Shown here: piece by piece, positions 9,409 through 19,700 of the stretch
Layout: each line of letters opens with the position of its first letter
How positions within the stretch are numbered: position 1 is the first letter of the stretch
Source: an uncultured Clostridium sp.
GTDB taxonomy: Bacteria > Bacillota > Clostridia > TANB77 > CAG-508
Direction: 5' to 3'
DNA: 38,781 nucleotides
NCBI GenBank assembly: GCA_946487895.1
Contig: CAMLUO010000006.1
Span: 1 to 38,781, forward strand
The notes under the pieces: model-generated
What the model was told of the DNA's origin: nothing
Database searches by the model: none
What the model saw: only the letters and a program-made list of their open reading frames with translations
Position numbers and translations under genes: made by a program

Positions 9409-9588
9409 TTAGTCATTTTCATATAAGTCTTTTATAAAAACATCTTTTTCTTCAAAATTATCAACAAATCCAATTTTTGCTTTTTGATTATTAGAATCTA
9501 GTTCTTGAATCCATACAGGTCTATCATTATAAAAAATATCAAACTTAGTATCATTATTTAAGATATAATTAATTCTTCCGTAATTCAT
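9409..9588 (-). CDS. H-type small acid-soluble spore protein (SspH-like)
   Basis: A 59-residue protein whose middle, FDIFYNDRPVWIQELDSNNQKAK, followed by VDNFEEKDVFI, has the pattern of H-type SASPs (V.YNG.PVWIQ.V.E....A.V...D...E..V.V..L). H-type SASPs are minor spore-core proteins. I use the second ATG (9588) because GAGGAGGT sits 7 bases before it; the first ATG (9594) is one base from the binding site. The N-terminus diverges from the family, so this is a distant member. Its presence suggests a spore former. Confidence 0.7.
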   Translation of the reverse strand: MNYGRINYILNNDTKFDIFYNDRPVWIQELDSNNQKAKIGFVDNFEEKDVFIKDLYEND

Positions 9589-9747
9589 AAACATACCTCC
9601 TCTGAATAAATGTATTATATTTTATTTAAAGTATATCCATTTTATTTGAAAAATATAACTCGAAACCAAAATAAATTTAGCAAATGATATATTTATATAT
9701 TTTTTCGTAATTCCCATTCAATAAAATGTAATTCACTGGAAAACAAT

Positions 9748-9776
9748 TTGACTTATAAATAATTTTAATATAAAAT
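9748..9776 (+). promoter_or_regulatory. SigA-type promoter of the nucleoside kinase gene
   Basis: TTGACT and TAAAAT are separated by 17 bases, about 70 bases before the start codon. The remainder of 9595-9847 is AT-rich and holds no gene that I can support. Confidence 0.7.
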
Positions 9777-9847
9777 ATTAAAGTAAAACTTAAAGAATTT
9801 ATTGAGTTACAAACAATGAAAGATAAAGATAGAAAGGATGAATACTT

Positions 9848-11488
9848 ATGAAGATACAATATAAAGATAAAGAAATTGAAGTACAAGAAGGAAAAACAAT
9901 ACAAGAAGTATTATCAGAAGAAATAAAAGCGAGCGAGTATGCAGTTGTTGGAGCAATATTTAACAATGAATATGAAAATTTAAACTATGAAATTCATGAA
10001 GATGGAAAAGTAGAATTAATAGATATTTCATCAAAAGAAGGAAGCAAAATATATAGAAGAACAATGGTATATATATTAGCAAAAGCATTTGAAAAATTAT
10101 ATCCAAATAATAAGATGAATGTAAATTATCAATTAACAAATTCAATGTTTTGTGATGTGGAAAAATTAGAAGTAACTGAAGAGATGGCCCATAATTTAAC
10201 TGAAGAAATGAGAAGAATTGTAAGAGAAGACTTACCAATAAAGCAAATAGTAATGAACCGTGAAGAAGCAACAGAATTTTATAAGAAATATGATACATCA
10301 AAAGGTAGATTACAATTAGACTTAGAAGGTAATGAAAAAATATATATGTATGAATGTGATGGATATTATAACTATTGCTATGGAACAATAGCAAATAGAA
10401 CTGGAATCGCAAAAATATTTGAAATAGTAAAATATGAAAATGGACTATTAATGAGATACCCAAGTTCAGACAAACCATTACAACTACCAAAATTAATTCA
10501 AACAAAGAAATTAGCATGGGCATTAAATGAGTATGAAGATATTCATAGAATTTTGGATATGGATAGAGTATATAAAATAAATAAAGCAATAGAGGAAGAT
10601 AGAATAAAAGACTTAATAATGTTAGATGAAGCATTGCATGAAAAGAAAATAGCAAATATAGCAGATGAAATAGCAAAAAATAGAGAAGTAAAAATGATAT
10701 TAATTGCAGGACCATCATCATCAGGAAAAACAACTTTTGCACAAAGATTAGGGTTACAATTAAGAATAAACAAATTAAGACCTGTAACAATATCAGTAGA
10801 CAATTATTTTGTAGAAAGAAAAGACACACCAAGAGATGAAAATGGAAATTATGATTTTGAATGCATTGAAGCTATTGATATGAATTTATTTAATGAACAT
10901 TTAACTAAATTATTAGATGGTGAAGAAGTAGAAATGCCTGAATTTGATTTCCATGAAGGAACGAAAAGATATAAAGGTAAAAAATTAAAGTTGGGAAAAG
11001 AAGATGTACTAGTAATAGAAGGAATCCATTGCTTAAACGATAAATTAACTAGCAGTATTCCAAAAAATCAAAAATATAAAATATATATAAGTGCATTAAC
11101 AGTGTTAAATATGGACAGATATAATAGAATATCAACAACAGACACAAGATTAGTTAGAAGAATGGTAAGAGACCATAAATTTAGAGGATATAGTGCAAAA
11201 CACACAATAGCTAATTGGAATATGGTAAATAATGGAGAAGAAAAAAATATCTTCCCATTCCAAGAAGAAGCAAATAGTATATTTAATACATCATTAATCT
11301 ACGAATTAAATGTATTAAAAGGAATAGCAATGCCATTGCTAGAAGCAATAACAAAAGAAGAAAGAGAATATGCAGAAGCAAGAAGAATGATAGACATGCT
11401 AAAATATTTCAAAGAGATACCAGAAGAATATGTGCCAACAAATTCATTATTGAAGGAGTTTATAGGAGGAGGAGACTTTGAATACTAG
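9848..11488 (+). CDS. TGS-domain nucleoside (uridine-kinase-like) kinase
   Basis: A 546-residue fusion. Residues 1-60 resemble a TGS domain (DKEIEVQEGKTIQEVL), about 60-210 a threonyl-tRNA-synthetase-like second additional domain, and about 285-500 a uridine-kinase-type P-loop domain with LIAGPSSSGKTTFAQRL and DNYFVERKDTPRD. This combination is a known Firmicutes 'nucleoside kinase' family of unproven substrate. A TGS-SAD module hints at an RNA or nucleotide-sensing task, which is inference. GAAAGGATGAATACTT precedes the ATG. Its 3' end overlaps the next gene by 11 bases. Confidence 0.9.
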   Translation: MKIQYKDKEIEVQEGKTIQEVLSEEIKASEYAVVGAIFNNEYENLNYEIHEDGKVELIDISSKEGSKIYRRTMVYILAKAFEKLYPNNKMNVNYQLTNSMFCDVEKLEVTEEMAHNLTEEMRRIVREDLPIKQIVMNREEATEFYKKYDTSKGRLQLDLEGNEKIYMYECDGYYNYCYGTIANRTGIAKIFEIVKYENGLLMRYPSSDKPLQLPKLIQTKKLAWALNEYEDIHRILDMDRVYKINKAIEEDRIKDLIMLDEALHEKKIANIADEIAKNREVKMILIAGPSSSGKTTFAQRLGLQLRINKLRPVTISVDNYFVERKDTPRDENGNYDFECIEAIDMNLFNEHLTKLLDGEEVEMPEFDFHEGTKRYKGKKLKLGKEDVLVIEGIHCLNDKLTSSIPKNQKYKIYISALTVLNMDRYNRISTTDTRLVRRMVRDHKFRGYSAKHTIANWNMVNNGEEKNIFPFQEEANSIFNTSLIYELNVLKGIAMPLLEAITKEEREYAEARRMIDMLKYFKEIPEEYVPTNSLLKEFIGGGDFEY

Positions 11489-11795
11489 AAACTTTACAGA
11501 AATAGATGAAGAATTTATATGTGATAACTGCGGAAAAAAAGTGCCTAAATTAGGCTATTCTTGTAGGAATCATTGTCCATATTGTTTGCATTCAAAACAT
11601 GTGGATAAAAATCCAGGAGATAGGCAAGAAGAGTGTCATGGTGATTTAGAGCCAATAGGTTTAGAGATAAATTCTAAAAAAGGTTATGTTATTATATTTA
11701 AATGTAAAAAATGCGGAGCTATTAGGAAAAATAAAGCTGCAAAAGATGATAACATGGATTTAATAATTGAATTAAGTAGTAGAAACAGGGATTAG
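11478..11795 (+). CDS. RNHCP domain zinc-ribbon-like protein
   Basis: A 105-residue protein named for the motif seen at residues 31-35 (SCRNHCPYCLHSKHVD). CDNCGKKV, CPYC, and CKKCGA give several CxxC pairs that could bind zinc; the function of the family is unknown. It begins at TTG 11478, which overlaps the kinase gene and is preceded by GGAGGAGGAGACT, so translational coupling is likely. The last codons, AGG-GAT-TAG, fall inside a palindromic repeat, so the repeat supplies the C-terminal residues and stop. Confidence 0.88.
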   Translation: MNTRNFTEIDEEFICDNCGKKVPKLGYSCRNHCPYCLHSKHVDKNPGDRQEECHGDLEPIGLEINSKKGYVIIFKCKKCGAIRKNKAAKDDNMDLIIELSSRNRD

Positions 11796-11820
11796 GGGAC
11801 GGTCCTAAAAATCCCTGTTT
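11784..11820. repeat. Palindromic repeat, family A copy 3
   Basis: AACAGGGATT pairs with AATCCCTGTT around a GGGGACGGTCC core and is followed by TTTT, so it could also act as a terminator. The left arm contains the stop of the RNHCP gene. Confidence 0.82.
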
Positions 11821-11829
11821 TAATGTGTT

Positions 11830-11894
11830 TTGGAAAAAGTGGCGTCCCCAAACTATCCAAAAATGGTCAGTCCGAACCTGTCCCCAAACTGACC
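11830..11894. repeat. GTCCCC-type intergenic repeat, variant copy
   Basis: GCGTCCCCAAACTATCC and CTGTCCCCAAACTGACC resemble the GGGGAC repeats at 21532, 29933, 35133 and 35759 in reverse orientation. It ends a few bases before the stop of the leftward U32 gene. Confidence 0.6.
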
Positions 11895-11900
11895 ACACAA

Positions 11901-14367
11901 TTAAATTTCTCTATTTAGATTTCCACTAGTAAAATCTTTACCTTCAAAACGTCTTTTATCTTTCACAGTTTTCAAAATATTATCAATTTGTCCATTTGAT
12001 TCATCCAAAATGTCAATACGAACTGAATCAACATTAAAGCTATTTGGAGAAATTGAAGTGATTTTACTATTAAATAAAGTAGTAACTGTTTGAATATTGT
12101 CAGGCATTATTGGGAATTCCATATTTAAACGGTCTCTCAAGTAATATGTATGGGAAGTAGTACATCTAGCTTTACATTCAGGATAGCATTTATCTGTTTC
12201 ACCAAGTAAGCAGTAATTCATATTTACAAGTGGTGTTCTTCCATATATAATTAATTCTTTATTTAGATAACTATACTCGCATAATCTTTGAATTGTTTTT
12301 TTATCTAATTCAGGAGATATTGTAAATGTACTAATTCCAAGTTTTTTTAATTCTAATACAGTTTCAGAATTAAAAACATTAAATGTATAATTAGTAACCA
12401 ATTTAAAATATTTATCTAAATCTTTAAATAATCCATGTAATAATTTAATATTGCAGATATTAGAAATTACAAAACCTTTAATATCATATTTCTCAACACT
12501 TGATTTAGCATTTGCATAAAATAAATTTTTATAATTTCCTTTTACAATGGTAGGCATGTAAATATATATGTCAGATAATTTACTAATTTTTTTCAAAGTT
12601 GCATCATATTTCTTATTTGTAAAATATTTTAATGGAATGTACACATTATCAGCTAAAGATAGAGATTCATAATTGAAATCAGTATTTAATTTATTTAACA
12701 ATACAGATATTTTAGGATTTTGTGATTTGGTTAGTTTTATATTATTTTTTACGTTAATTCTCATATTTTCTAATATAGAGTCCTTTTTTGATTTAGAATT
12801 ATTTTCGATTTTTGAAGCATCAAAATTTCTATGACATTTTGCTATAGCATATGCTTCTACTTGTTCTAAAACATTTCTTCTTAATTCATTTAGAGTACTT
12901 AATTTCGGTAAAAATAAATTATCATCTAAATCTATATTCAAATTTTTAAATTCATATGGTGTATTTGAAGTTTTTCTTAATTGCTGTTCAACAAGCTCTT
13001 TTGAAAGAGGTTTGTTTTTAGCATCTAAAGGAACAGTATCTATTGTATATTTGATTTGTAAGTCTTTATATAATTGATTTGGTTTAAAGCTAGTTACCTC
13101 AAATGAAATAGGTTGATTCTTCTGAATTGTGATTTTTCCATTTAAATAGATTTTTCTTAGTTCATGTTTGCAACTTTCTTTTGCAATATTAGAAAGTTTT
13201 TTTGATGACATTTTATAAATGTTATCTTTAAGTTGAATATTTCCTTTCATTCTACCAATTGTAACTATTTGACCTTTTTTTGTTTGAGTTATATTTTTGC
13301 CGTCTTCCATTAATTCAGAGATAGTATATGTTCCTTTTTCATTTTCAATTGAGATTGTATCTCCAATTTCAATTGGTTCTTTTAATTTAACAGTAATTAA
13401 TCCTTTTGATTTGTTATAATTTTGAACTTTTCCCAAAGGTAATCCCATATTGTTAGGTTTTTCTTTAAAAACTAAATTTTTATTAGGTTCTGTATCTAAG
13501 TGACCAGAAGATGACATACCCCTATTAAATGCTTGAAGTAAGTCTTTTTGGTCATTTGAATCAATAATATATTCCTTATTTGATAATGCAAGGTCAATAT
13601 ACTTTCTATAAATTCTAGTTACTGTTGCAACATATTCAGGAGATTTCATTCTTCCCTCAATTTTTAGGCATTTAACTCCAGATTGTATAAATGCAGGGAT
13701 ATATTCTAGAGCACATAAATCACGTGTACTTAGTAAATATCCACTATTAATTTTATGATTATCTTCATATAAATCATAAGGTAGTCTACAAGGTTGGGCA
13801 CATTTTCCACGATTTCCGAGAACGTCCACCTAGCATGCTAGAAAATAGGCATTGTCCAGAATATGAAATACATAAAGCACCATGTGCGAAACATTCAATT
13901 TCAATTTTAGTGTTTTTGCAAATATAGTCTATTTCATTAATTGAAAGTTCTCTTGCTAAAACCACTCTTTTAAAGCCTAAGTCTTGAAGCTCTAAAGCAC
14001 CATTTAAATTGTGTACTGTCATTTGAGTACTTCCATGAATAGGTAAGTCTGGAAATTCTCTAATTAATTTCATTGCTAAGCCTAAATCTTGAACAAGTAT
14101 TGCATCAATTCCGTATTCATATGCTTGTTTGGCTAATTTAAATGCATTTTCAATTTCATTGTCTTTTATTAATGTATTTAATGTAAGATATGTTTTTATA
14201 CCTCTGATTTTAGCATATTCAATTGCTTTTTCTAGATTTTTACCAGAAAAATTGTTAGCAAATGCTCTTGCACTAAATAAGTCACTTCCAAGGTATACAC
14301 TGTCTGCTCCATTTTGTACAGCAGCTTTTAAACATTCAAAATTTCCAACTGGTGAAAGTAGTTCCAT
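11901..14367 (-). CDS. U32 family peptidase / RNA hydroxylation-type protein with +1 frameshift
   Basis: An 821-residue protein after frame correction. The N-terminal U32 barrel begins MELLSPVGNFECLKAAVQNG and includes IECFAHGALCISYSGQCLFS; a long DUF3656-type insertion and a C-terminal cysteine-bearing segment (DKCYPECKARCTTSHTYYLR) follow. U32 relatives include RlhA and TrhP, which act in 23S rRNA and tRNA hydroxylation, so peptidase activity is not assured. The zero frame meets CGG at 13816-13818 (codon 184) and stops after 10 more codons. Skipping the C restores LGGRSGNRGKCAQPCRLPY, the family signature. ATG 14367 follows AAAGGAGAAACAAAG. No start with a binding site supports the downstream half as a separate gene. 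Confidence 0.88.
13815..13821 (-). other. Putative +1 frameshift site at CGG in the U32 gene
   Basis: On the minus strand the bases are TCT-C-GGA. The +1 frame places glycine in RSGNRGKCAQPCR; the zero frame reads RSRKSWKMCPTL and stops. Confidence 0.72.
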
Positions 14368-14460
14368 CTTTGTTTCTCCTTTTTCTATTATTTGATATTA
14401 TTTTATCATATATTTAATAAAAATGATGAAAATTGTTAAAAAATTATTATAAAAAATTAG

Positions 14461-14489
14461 TTGACTAAAACTTATGCAAATGATAAAAT
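14461..14489 (+). promoter_or_regulatory. SigA-type promoter of the cadherin-like protein gene
   Basis: TTGACT and TAAAAT are 17 bases apart, ending 35 bases before ATG 14525. Confidence 0.7.
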
Positions 14490-14524
14490 TATGCCATAAT
14501 CAAAAGATGTAATAGGAGGAAATT

Positions 14525-16051
14525 ATGAATAGAAATTACAAGATAAAAGTAAATATAATAGCAGTTATAACAATGATTATAATGTTATCAGGATGTTTTA
14601 TATTTAATAGTAATGCAACAGAAGTGAATACTTTACCACCACCTGTAACAGGAGATGATACAAATACATCAACTCCAGAACCACCATCAGATACAAATAC
14701 AACACCAGGAGATGGTAATACTAGTTCAGACAATGAAAATACAGGAAGTGGAACAGGAAATGGTGATTCAAGTGGAGACTCGACAGATACTTCAAATGGG
14801 GGAAATAATGGTGGTAGTACATCAAATGGTAATAGCGGAAGTTCTTCGGGCTCATCAAATTCAAGAAGAACGACTACATCATCAAGTCAGTCAGAGTCAA
14901 GTAATGCAAATTTAATTAATTTAGGAATAAGGCCACATGATTTTAGTGGATTTAGAAGTAATACAACAAGTTATTCTGTAACAGTACCAGCAGACACTGA
15001 AAGTGTTGAAGTATATGCAGAAGCACAAGATAGTAGTGCAACAGTAACGGGAACAGGAACAGTAAATCTTCAAGAAGGAGAAAATACTGTAAATGTTGTA
15101 GTAACAGCAGAAGATGGAACTACAAAAACATATACTATAATAATTACTAGAGAAACTGCAGAAAATACAGAAATAATTGAAGGGGAAGGACTCGCAAGTT
15201 TAAGCATTCAAAACCTAGAACTTTCACCAAAATTTGAAACTAATGTATATGAATATACAGCAAAATATATAGGAGAAGATACAGCCTTACAAATTGAAGC
15301 AAATCCAACTAATGAAGAATATCAAGTAGAAATAGTTGGAAATGAAGAGTTAAAAGAGGGAGAAAATTTAATTACAATTTTAGTTTCAGATAGTGATGGA
15401 AATAATGTTGCAACATATCAAATAACTGTAAATAAGAGTTTAGTAGATGAAGAAGCTTTAGCAAGAGAACAAGCAGAACAAGAACAAAGACAAAGAATGA
15501 TTATTGGAGCGGTTATTGCGGTAGTTGTAGTAATTGCAATAATAGTATTTATTATAATAAGACGTAGAAGAAATAGAGCATTTGCAGAAGAATATTCAGG
15601 AGTACCTTTCTATGGAATGAATAAAGATGACAATGATAATAAAGATGATATTGAAATAGATGACTACGAAGAAGATTTCGAAGAAAGGCCAAAAGCATTA
15701 AGAAAAAAGAAAAAATTTATAGAAGATGATACTTTAGATGATAATTACGAAAATGATGATAACAATTTAGATGATAGCTATAATGATTATGAAAATGAAG
15801 AAGAACAGTACGAAAAAGAAAATCAAAAAATAATGTCAAGATTGCAAGATGATGAAGAAGAAAGAGCAAGAAGAGAAAGGGTTAGAGCAAAATTTTTAGA
15901 TGGATATTCTAAAAGTATGACAGATAGAGAAGAAAATAGTAATTCAAGAACATATAACAAATTTGATGATGAAGATGATTTGGATGATAAGGCTGAGGCT
16001 TTTGCATCAAGAGTAAAACGTAATAGCAAAGGAAGAAGATTCAAGGAATAA
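14525..16051 (+). CDS. Surface protein with two cadherin-like beta-sandwich domains and acidic cytoplasmic tail
   Basis: A 508-residue type I membrane protein. Residues 1-33 form a signal sequence (IIAVITMIIMLSGCF); the cysteine could suggest a lipobox, but the following FIFNS does not fit well. A Gly/Ser/Thr/Asn/Pro-rich linker (about 38-125) leads to two repeats of the cadherin-like beta-sandwich fold (VTAEDGTTKTYTIIITRE; then ILVSDSDGNNVATYQITVNKS). A membrane segment (IIGAVIAVVVVIAIIVFIII, about 322-342) is followed by RRRRN and an about 160-residue tail with runs of Asp, Glu and Asn. A large charged tail inside the cell is uncommon for surface adhesins and may contact cytoplasmic proteins. 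The start follows AATAGGAGGAAATT. Confidence 0.82.
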   Translation: MNRNYKIKVNIIAVITMIIMLSGCFIFNSNATEVNTLPPPVTGDDTNTSTPEPPSDTNTTPGDGNTSSDNENTGSGTGNGDSSGDSTDTSNGGNNGGSTSNGNSGSSSGSSNSRRTTTSSSQSESSNANLINLGIRPHDFSGFRSNTTSYSVTVPADTESVEVYAEAQDSSATVTGTGTVNLQEGENTVNVVVTAEDGTTKTYTIIITRETAENTEIIEGEGLASLSIQNLELSPKFETNVYEYTAKYIGEDTALQIEANPTNEEYQVEIVGNEELKEGENLITILVSDSDGNNVATYQITVNKSLVDEEALAREQAEQEQRQRMIIGAVIAVVVVIAIIVFIIIRRRRNRAFAEEYSGVPFYGMNKDDNDNKDDIEIDDYEEDFEERPKALRKKKKFIEDDTLDDNYENDDNNLDDSYNDYENEEEQYEKENQKIMSRLQDDEEERARRERVRAKFLDGYSKSMTDREENSNSRTYNKFDDEDDLDDKAEAFASRVKRNSKGRRFKE

Positions 16052-16060
16052 GGAAATAGA

Positions 16061-16091
16061 AAAGGAGAAGTGTAAGTGTAACTTCTCCTTT
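16061..16091. terminator. Bidirectional hairpin after the cadherin-like gene
   Basis: AAAGGAGAAGT pairs with ACTTCTCCTTT around a nine-base loop, between convergent genes. The T tract is short on the plus strand. Confidence 0.65.
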
Positions 16092-16106
16092 AAAATATAG
16101 AGGGGA

Positions 16107-16223
16107 TTAGCAACATCCTCCTCTATTACCACCACAACAGCAGCAGATTAATAATATAAGGATTATAATCCAGCAACAATCGTCACCAAATCCGAATCCA
16201 CCGCATCCTCTATTCTCTGGCAT
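16107..16223 (-). CDS. Small Cys/Gly-rich membrane peptide, YjcZ-like
   Basis: A 38-residue peptide: MPENRGCGGFGFGDD, then a membrane segment CCWIIILILLICCCC, then GGNRGGCC. Eight of its nine cysteines cluster at the two ends of the hydrophobic stretch and at the C-terminus. Tiny Gly/Cys-rich single-span peptides of this look (YjcZ/YhjR-like) are often spore-associated in Firmicutes; that role is inference. A perfect AAAGGAGGT lies 8 bases before ATG 16223. CATACTAT at 16293-16286 on the minus strand resembles a SigE -10 element, with weak support. Confidence 0.75.
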   Translation of the reverse strand: MPENRGCGGFGFGDDCCWIIILILLICCCCGGNRGGCC

Positions 16224-16320
16224 AGTCTAGACCTCCTTTCGAAGTAGATAAACAACAATATGTTTTGTTTTCCTTTGTATAATACATAGTATGAAAATTA
16301 GAAAAATGTGTTACAAAAAA

Positions 16321-16348
16321 TTGACAAAATAAAAAATTATGATATAAT
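16321..16348 (+). promoter_or_regulatory. Strong promoter of a putative antitoxin RNA
   Basis: TTGACA and TATAAT, both perfect consensus hexamers, are 16 bases apart. No protein-coding frame follows; a short RNA ending at the terminator 16401-16439 is expected. Confidence 0.8.
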
Positions 16349-16354
16349 AAAAAT

Positions 16355-16439
16355 AGAAATAAGGAGCCACATGAAGTGGTCGCCGGTTGAATGATTTTTA
16401 AATACACACTCTAACCTGCAAGCAGAGTGTGTATTTTTT
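16355..16439 (+). ncRNA. Putative antisense RNA of a type I toxin locus
   Basis: A stretch of about 85 bases lies between a consensus promoter and a strong terminator, with a small CCAC-ATGAA-GTGG hairpin near the 5' end and no credible open frame. It converges on the leftward small hydrophobic peptide gene at 16438-16557, and its 3' end faces that gene's stop codon. The start is placed 7 bases after the -10 element and is approximate. This geometry is typical of type I toxin-antitoxin loci; the pairing itself is not demonstrated. Confidence 0.6.
16401..16439 (+). terminator. Terminator of the putative antisense RNA
   Basis: AATACACACTCT pairs perfectly over 12 bases with AGAGTGTGTATT and is followed by six T. 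The tract is poorer on the minus strand, so the hairpin favours the plus-strand RNA. Confidence 0.88.
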
Positions 16440-16557
16440 AGTCTTTTTTACCCAATATATGTATTAATACAATAATTAAGGTAATAGCTACGATAGTTAC
16501 TGATACTAGACCAGCAAATAATAATTTTATTGTTAATAATAAATATTGTTCTACCAT
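16438..16557 (-). CDS. Small hydrophobic peptide, candidate type I (holin-like) toxin
   Basis: A 39-residue peptide, MVEQYLLLTIKLLFAGL then VSVTIVAITLIIVLIHILGKKD. It has one long membrane span with a short charged N-terminus and a GKKD tail, the form of TxpA/holin-like type I toxins. AAGGAGGTGGTGTCT precedes ATG 16557. The 5' leader forms a hairpin that covers part of this binding site (16561-16584). The convergent putative RNA at 16355-16439 completes the picture. Toxicity and family are inferred from size, topology and context. Confidence 0.68.
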   Translation of the reverse strand: MVEQYLLLTIKLLFAGLVSVTIVAITLIIVLIHILGKKD

Positions 16558-16560
16558 AGA

Positions 16561-16584
16561 CACCACCTCCTTACGTTGGTGGCG
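16561..16584 (-). promoter_or_regulatory. Hairpin sequestering the toxin ribosome binding site
   Basis: On the minus strand CGCCACC (16584-16578) pairs with GGTGGTG (16567-16561), one G-U pair included, enclosing AAGGA of the AAGGAGG site. Such shielding commonly keeps type I toxin mRNAs poorly translated. Confidence 0.6.
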
Positions 16585-16752
16585 ACACACTCCTGCTTTT
16601 CCTTATTTCTTTATGCATTATATATAAAATTTATTAATTAGTTAATATAAAACTGATAAATAAAATTAAAAAATTCCTAATGTTCGCTTTAATAAGTTTT
16701 GGTTTTGTGATAGAATACATTTTGTTAAAGGGAGAAAGGATTGTGTGTAAGG

Positions 16753-19700
16753 ATGGCAGAAAAAACAAAAAAAGTAGGAGAAATATTTTCAGATTATAAT
16801 GCAAATTCAAACATAAAATATGCAAGCGTAATGGGGCTAAATGTAATAAAAAAAGAAAACAAATTACAAGTAGCCTTGTATTATGATGAATACATAGAAA
16901 TAAAAGAAATCTGGTATTTTGAAAAATTCCTAAAAGAAAGATTCCAATTTGAGCAAATAGATACAATAATAAAATACCATGAAGCAGTAAAGCTAAAAGA
17001 AATAAAAGAAGAATGGAGAAACATAATAGCATACATGGCACACAAATATCCTTTAATGAAGCCAATGCTATTATTAAAAAGTGATGTAGAAGTAGTAGAA
17101 AACGAAATAGATATAAAAATGCACATAAAAGGAGCAGACTTCTTAAAAGCAAAAAAGACAGACAAAGAATTGCAAAAAGTTCTAAAAAATCTATTTGGAA
17201 AAGAATATGTAATAAATATAGAAGAAGATTTATCTTTAGACGATATAAAAGAAATTAGAGAAGCAAGAAAAAGAGAAGAAGAGCAATTAATTGCTCACAT
17301 TGAAAAAGAAAATGAAGAACTAAGAAAACAACAACAAGAACAAGTGTCAGAATATCAAGATAATAATTATATGCCACCAGTTGATGACGAAGGATATATC
17401 CCACCAGAAGGAGAACTATATGAAAATCCAGAAATGATGCAACCACAAGAATATATTATGGGAAAACCATCTAAAGCAAAGGAAAAACACATAAAAATAA
17501 AAGATATTACAGCAAATGATGGAAGAGTTACTTTAGAAGGAAGAATTGTAACTTGTGATGTTCGAGAAACTAAATCTGGAAAAGGTATGATTATTTGTGA
17601 ACTATATGATGGTACAGGAACAATGACATGTAAATCATTTTCAAAGGATTTAGCTGAAGGAAAAGAAATAGTAGAAAAAATAGGAAATGCAAAAACAATT
17701 AAGTTAATCGGAAAAGCAGGACTAGATACATATGCAGGAGATGTTACAGTTATTGCAAATACTATAATTGGAACTGAAAATAATGAAATACCAGAATTAC
17801 CAACAGAAGAAGAAATTGAAGATACACCATTAATATTAGGTCAAAGTATGAATATAACAGAAGAGCTAGTAAAAGTTCAAGATTTAGGTGTAGATGATGG
17901 AAAAGTTGCACTTCAAGGAGAAGTAATTTATACAGAAGATAGAACTTTAAAATCTGGTAAAACTCTATTTAGTTTTGACTTATATGATGGAACAAGTACA
18001 ATAACTTGTAAAGCATTTTTAAATAAAGAAAATGCAAAGAAAATAATGAAAAGAATACAGGGTGCAAAAGGAATAAAAATTGCAGGAACTGCTCAAATGG
18101 ACACTTTTTCGAATGAACTAACAGTTATGGCAAATACAATTGTTGAAACAGACGGTTTGAAGAAAGAAGTAAGACAGGACAACGCAGAAGTAAAAAGAGT
18201 GGAATTACATATGCACACACAAATGAGTCAAATGGATGCAATGACTTCAGCAACAGATTTAATAAAAAGAGCAATGAAATGGGGAATGAAGTCAATTGCA
18301 ATAACAGACCATGGAGTTGTGCAAGCATTTCCAGAGGCACACAAAATGCTAGGATTTGATAATCCAGATATGAAAGTTATTTATGGAGTTGAAGCATATT
18401 TAGCACCAGATAAGAATGCAGTGGTTAGCAACCCTAAAGGACAAGATATTGACACAACATATTGTGTACTAGACTTAGAAACAACAGGATTTTCAGCAGT
18501 AACAGAAAAAATCACTGAAATTGGTGTAATGAAGGTTAAAGATGGAGAAGTTATAGATGAATTTAGCTGTTTTGTAAATCCAGAAAAGCATATTCCAGAA
18601 AGAGTTACAGAGGTTACAAATATAACTGATGAAATGGTTAAAGACGCAGAAACAATAGATAAGGTATTTCCAAAATTGTTAGAATTTTTAGGAGATTCAG
18701 TTATTGTTGCACATAATGCTGGATTTGATGTTGGATTCTTAAAGCAAAATGCTAAAGCTTTAGGATATGAGTTTGATTACACATATCTTGATACCTTAAG
18801 TTTAGCAAAAGATTTATTTCCAGATTATAAAAAATATAAATTAGGAAAAATTGCTGAAAACTTAGGTATAAAAGTTGAAGTAGCACATAGAGCTTTAGAT
18901 GATGTTGATACAACAGTTAAAGTATTTAAAGTAATGCTTGATATGTTAAAAAAACGTGGAGCAAAGAAGTTAGAAGATATAGACTTCGTTAGTAGAACAG
19001 AAGAAGCTAAAAAAGAAGAATACAAAAAATTAAAAACATATCATGCAATAATTTTAGCAAAAAATTATGTAGGATTACGAAACTTATATAAATTAGTTTC
19101 ATATTCACATTTACACTATTTCTATCGTAAACCTCGTATTTTAAAAAGTTTATTAAAAAAATATAGAGAAGGTTTAATTTTAGGAAGTGCATGTGAAGCA
19201 GGAGAGTTATACCAAGCAATTGAACTTGGAAAAACTGATGAAGAAATTGAAGAAATTGCAGAATTTTATGATTATTTAGAAATACAACCAATAGGAAATA
19301 ATCAATTCTTAATTAGAAATGAAACAGTAAAAGATGAAGAAGCATTAAGAGATATTAATAGAAAAATTGTAGCTTTGGGTGAAAAATTAAATAAACCAGT
19401 AGTTGCAACATGTGATGTGCATTTTATAGATCCACAAGATGAAGTATATAGACGTATCTTAGAAGCGGGACAAGGCTATAATGATGCAGATAATCAAGCA
19501 CCATTATATTTAAGAACAACAGAAGAAATGCTTGAAGAATTCAGTTATTTAGGAAAAGAAAAAGCATATGAAGTTGTAGTTACAAACACAAATAAAATAT
19601 CTGATATGTGTGACCAAATAAGTCCAATATCACCTGAAAAATGTCCACCACACATTCCGGGGTGTGAACAGACAATTAAAGATATAGCATATAATAAGGC

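Noticed and set aside
9960..10832. 290-codon minus-strand open frame opposite the nucleoside kinase.
   Set aside because: It is Leu/Phe/His-rich shadow of an AT-rich coding strand, without binding site or family resemblance; the plus-strand gene is certain.
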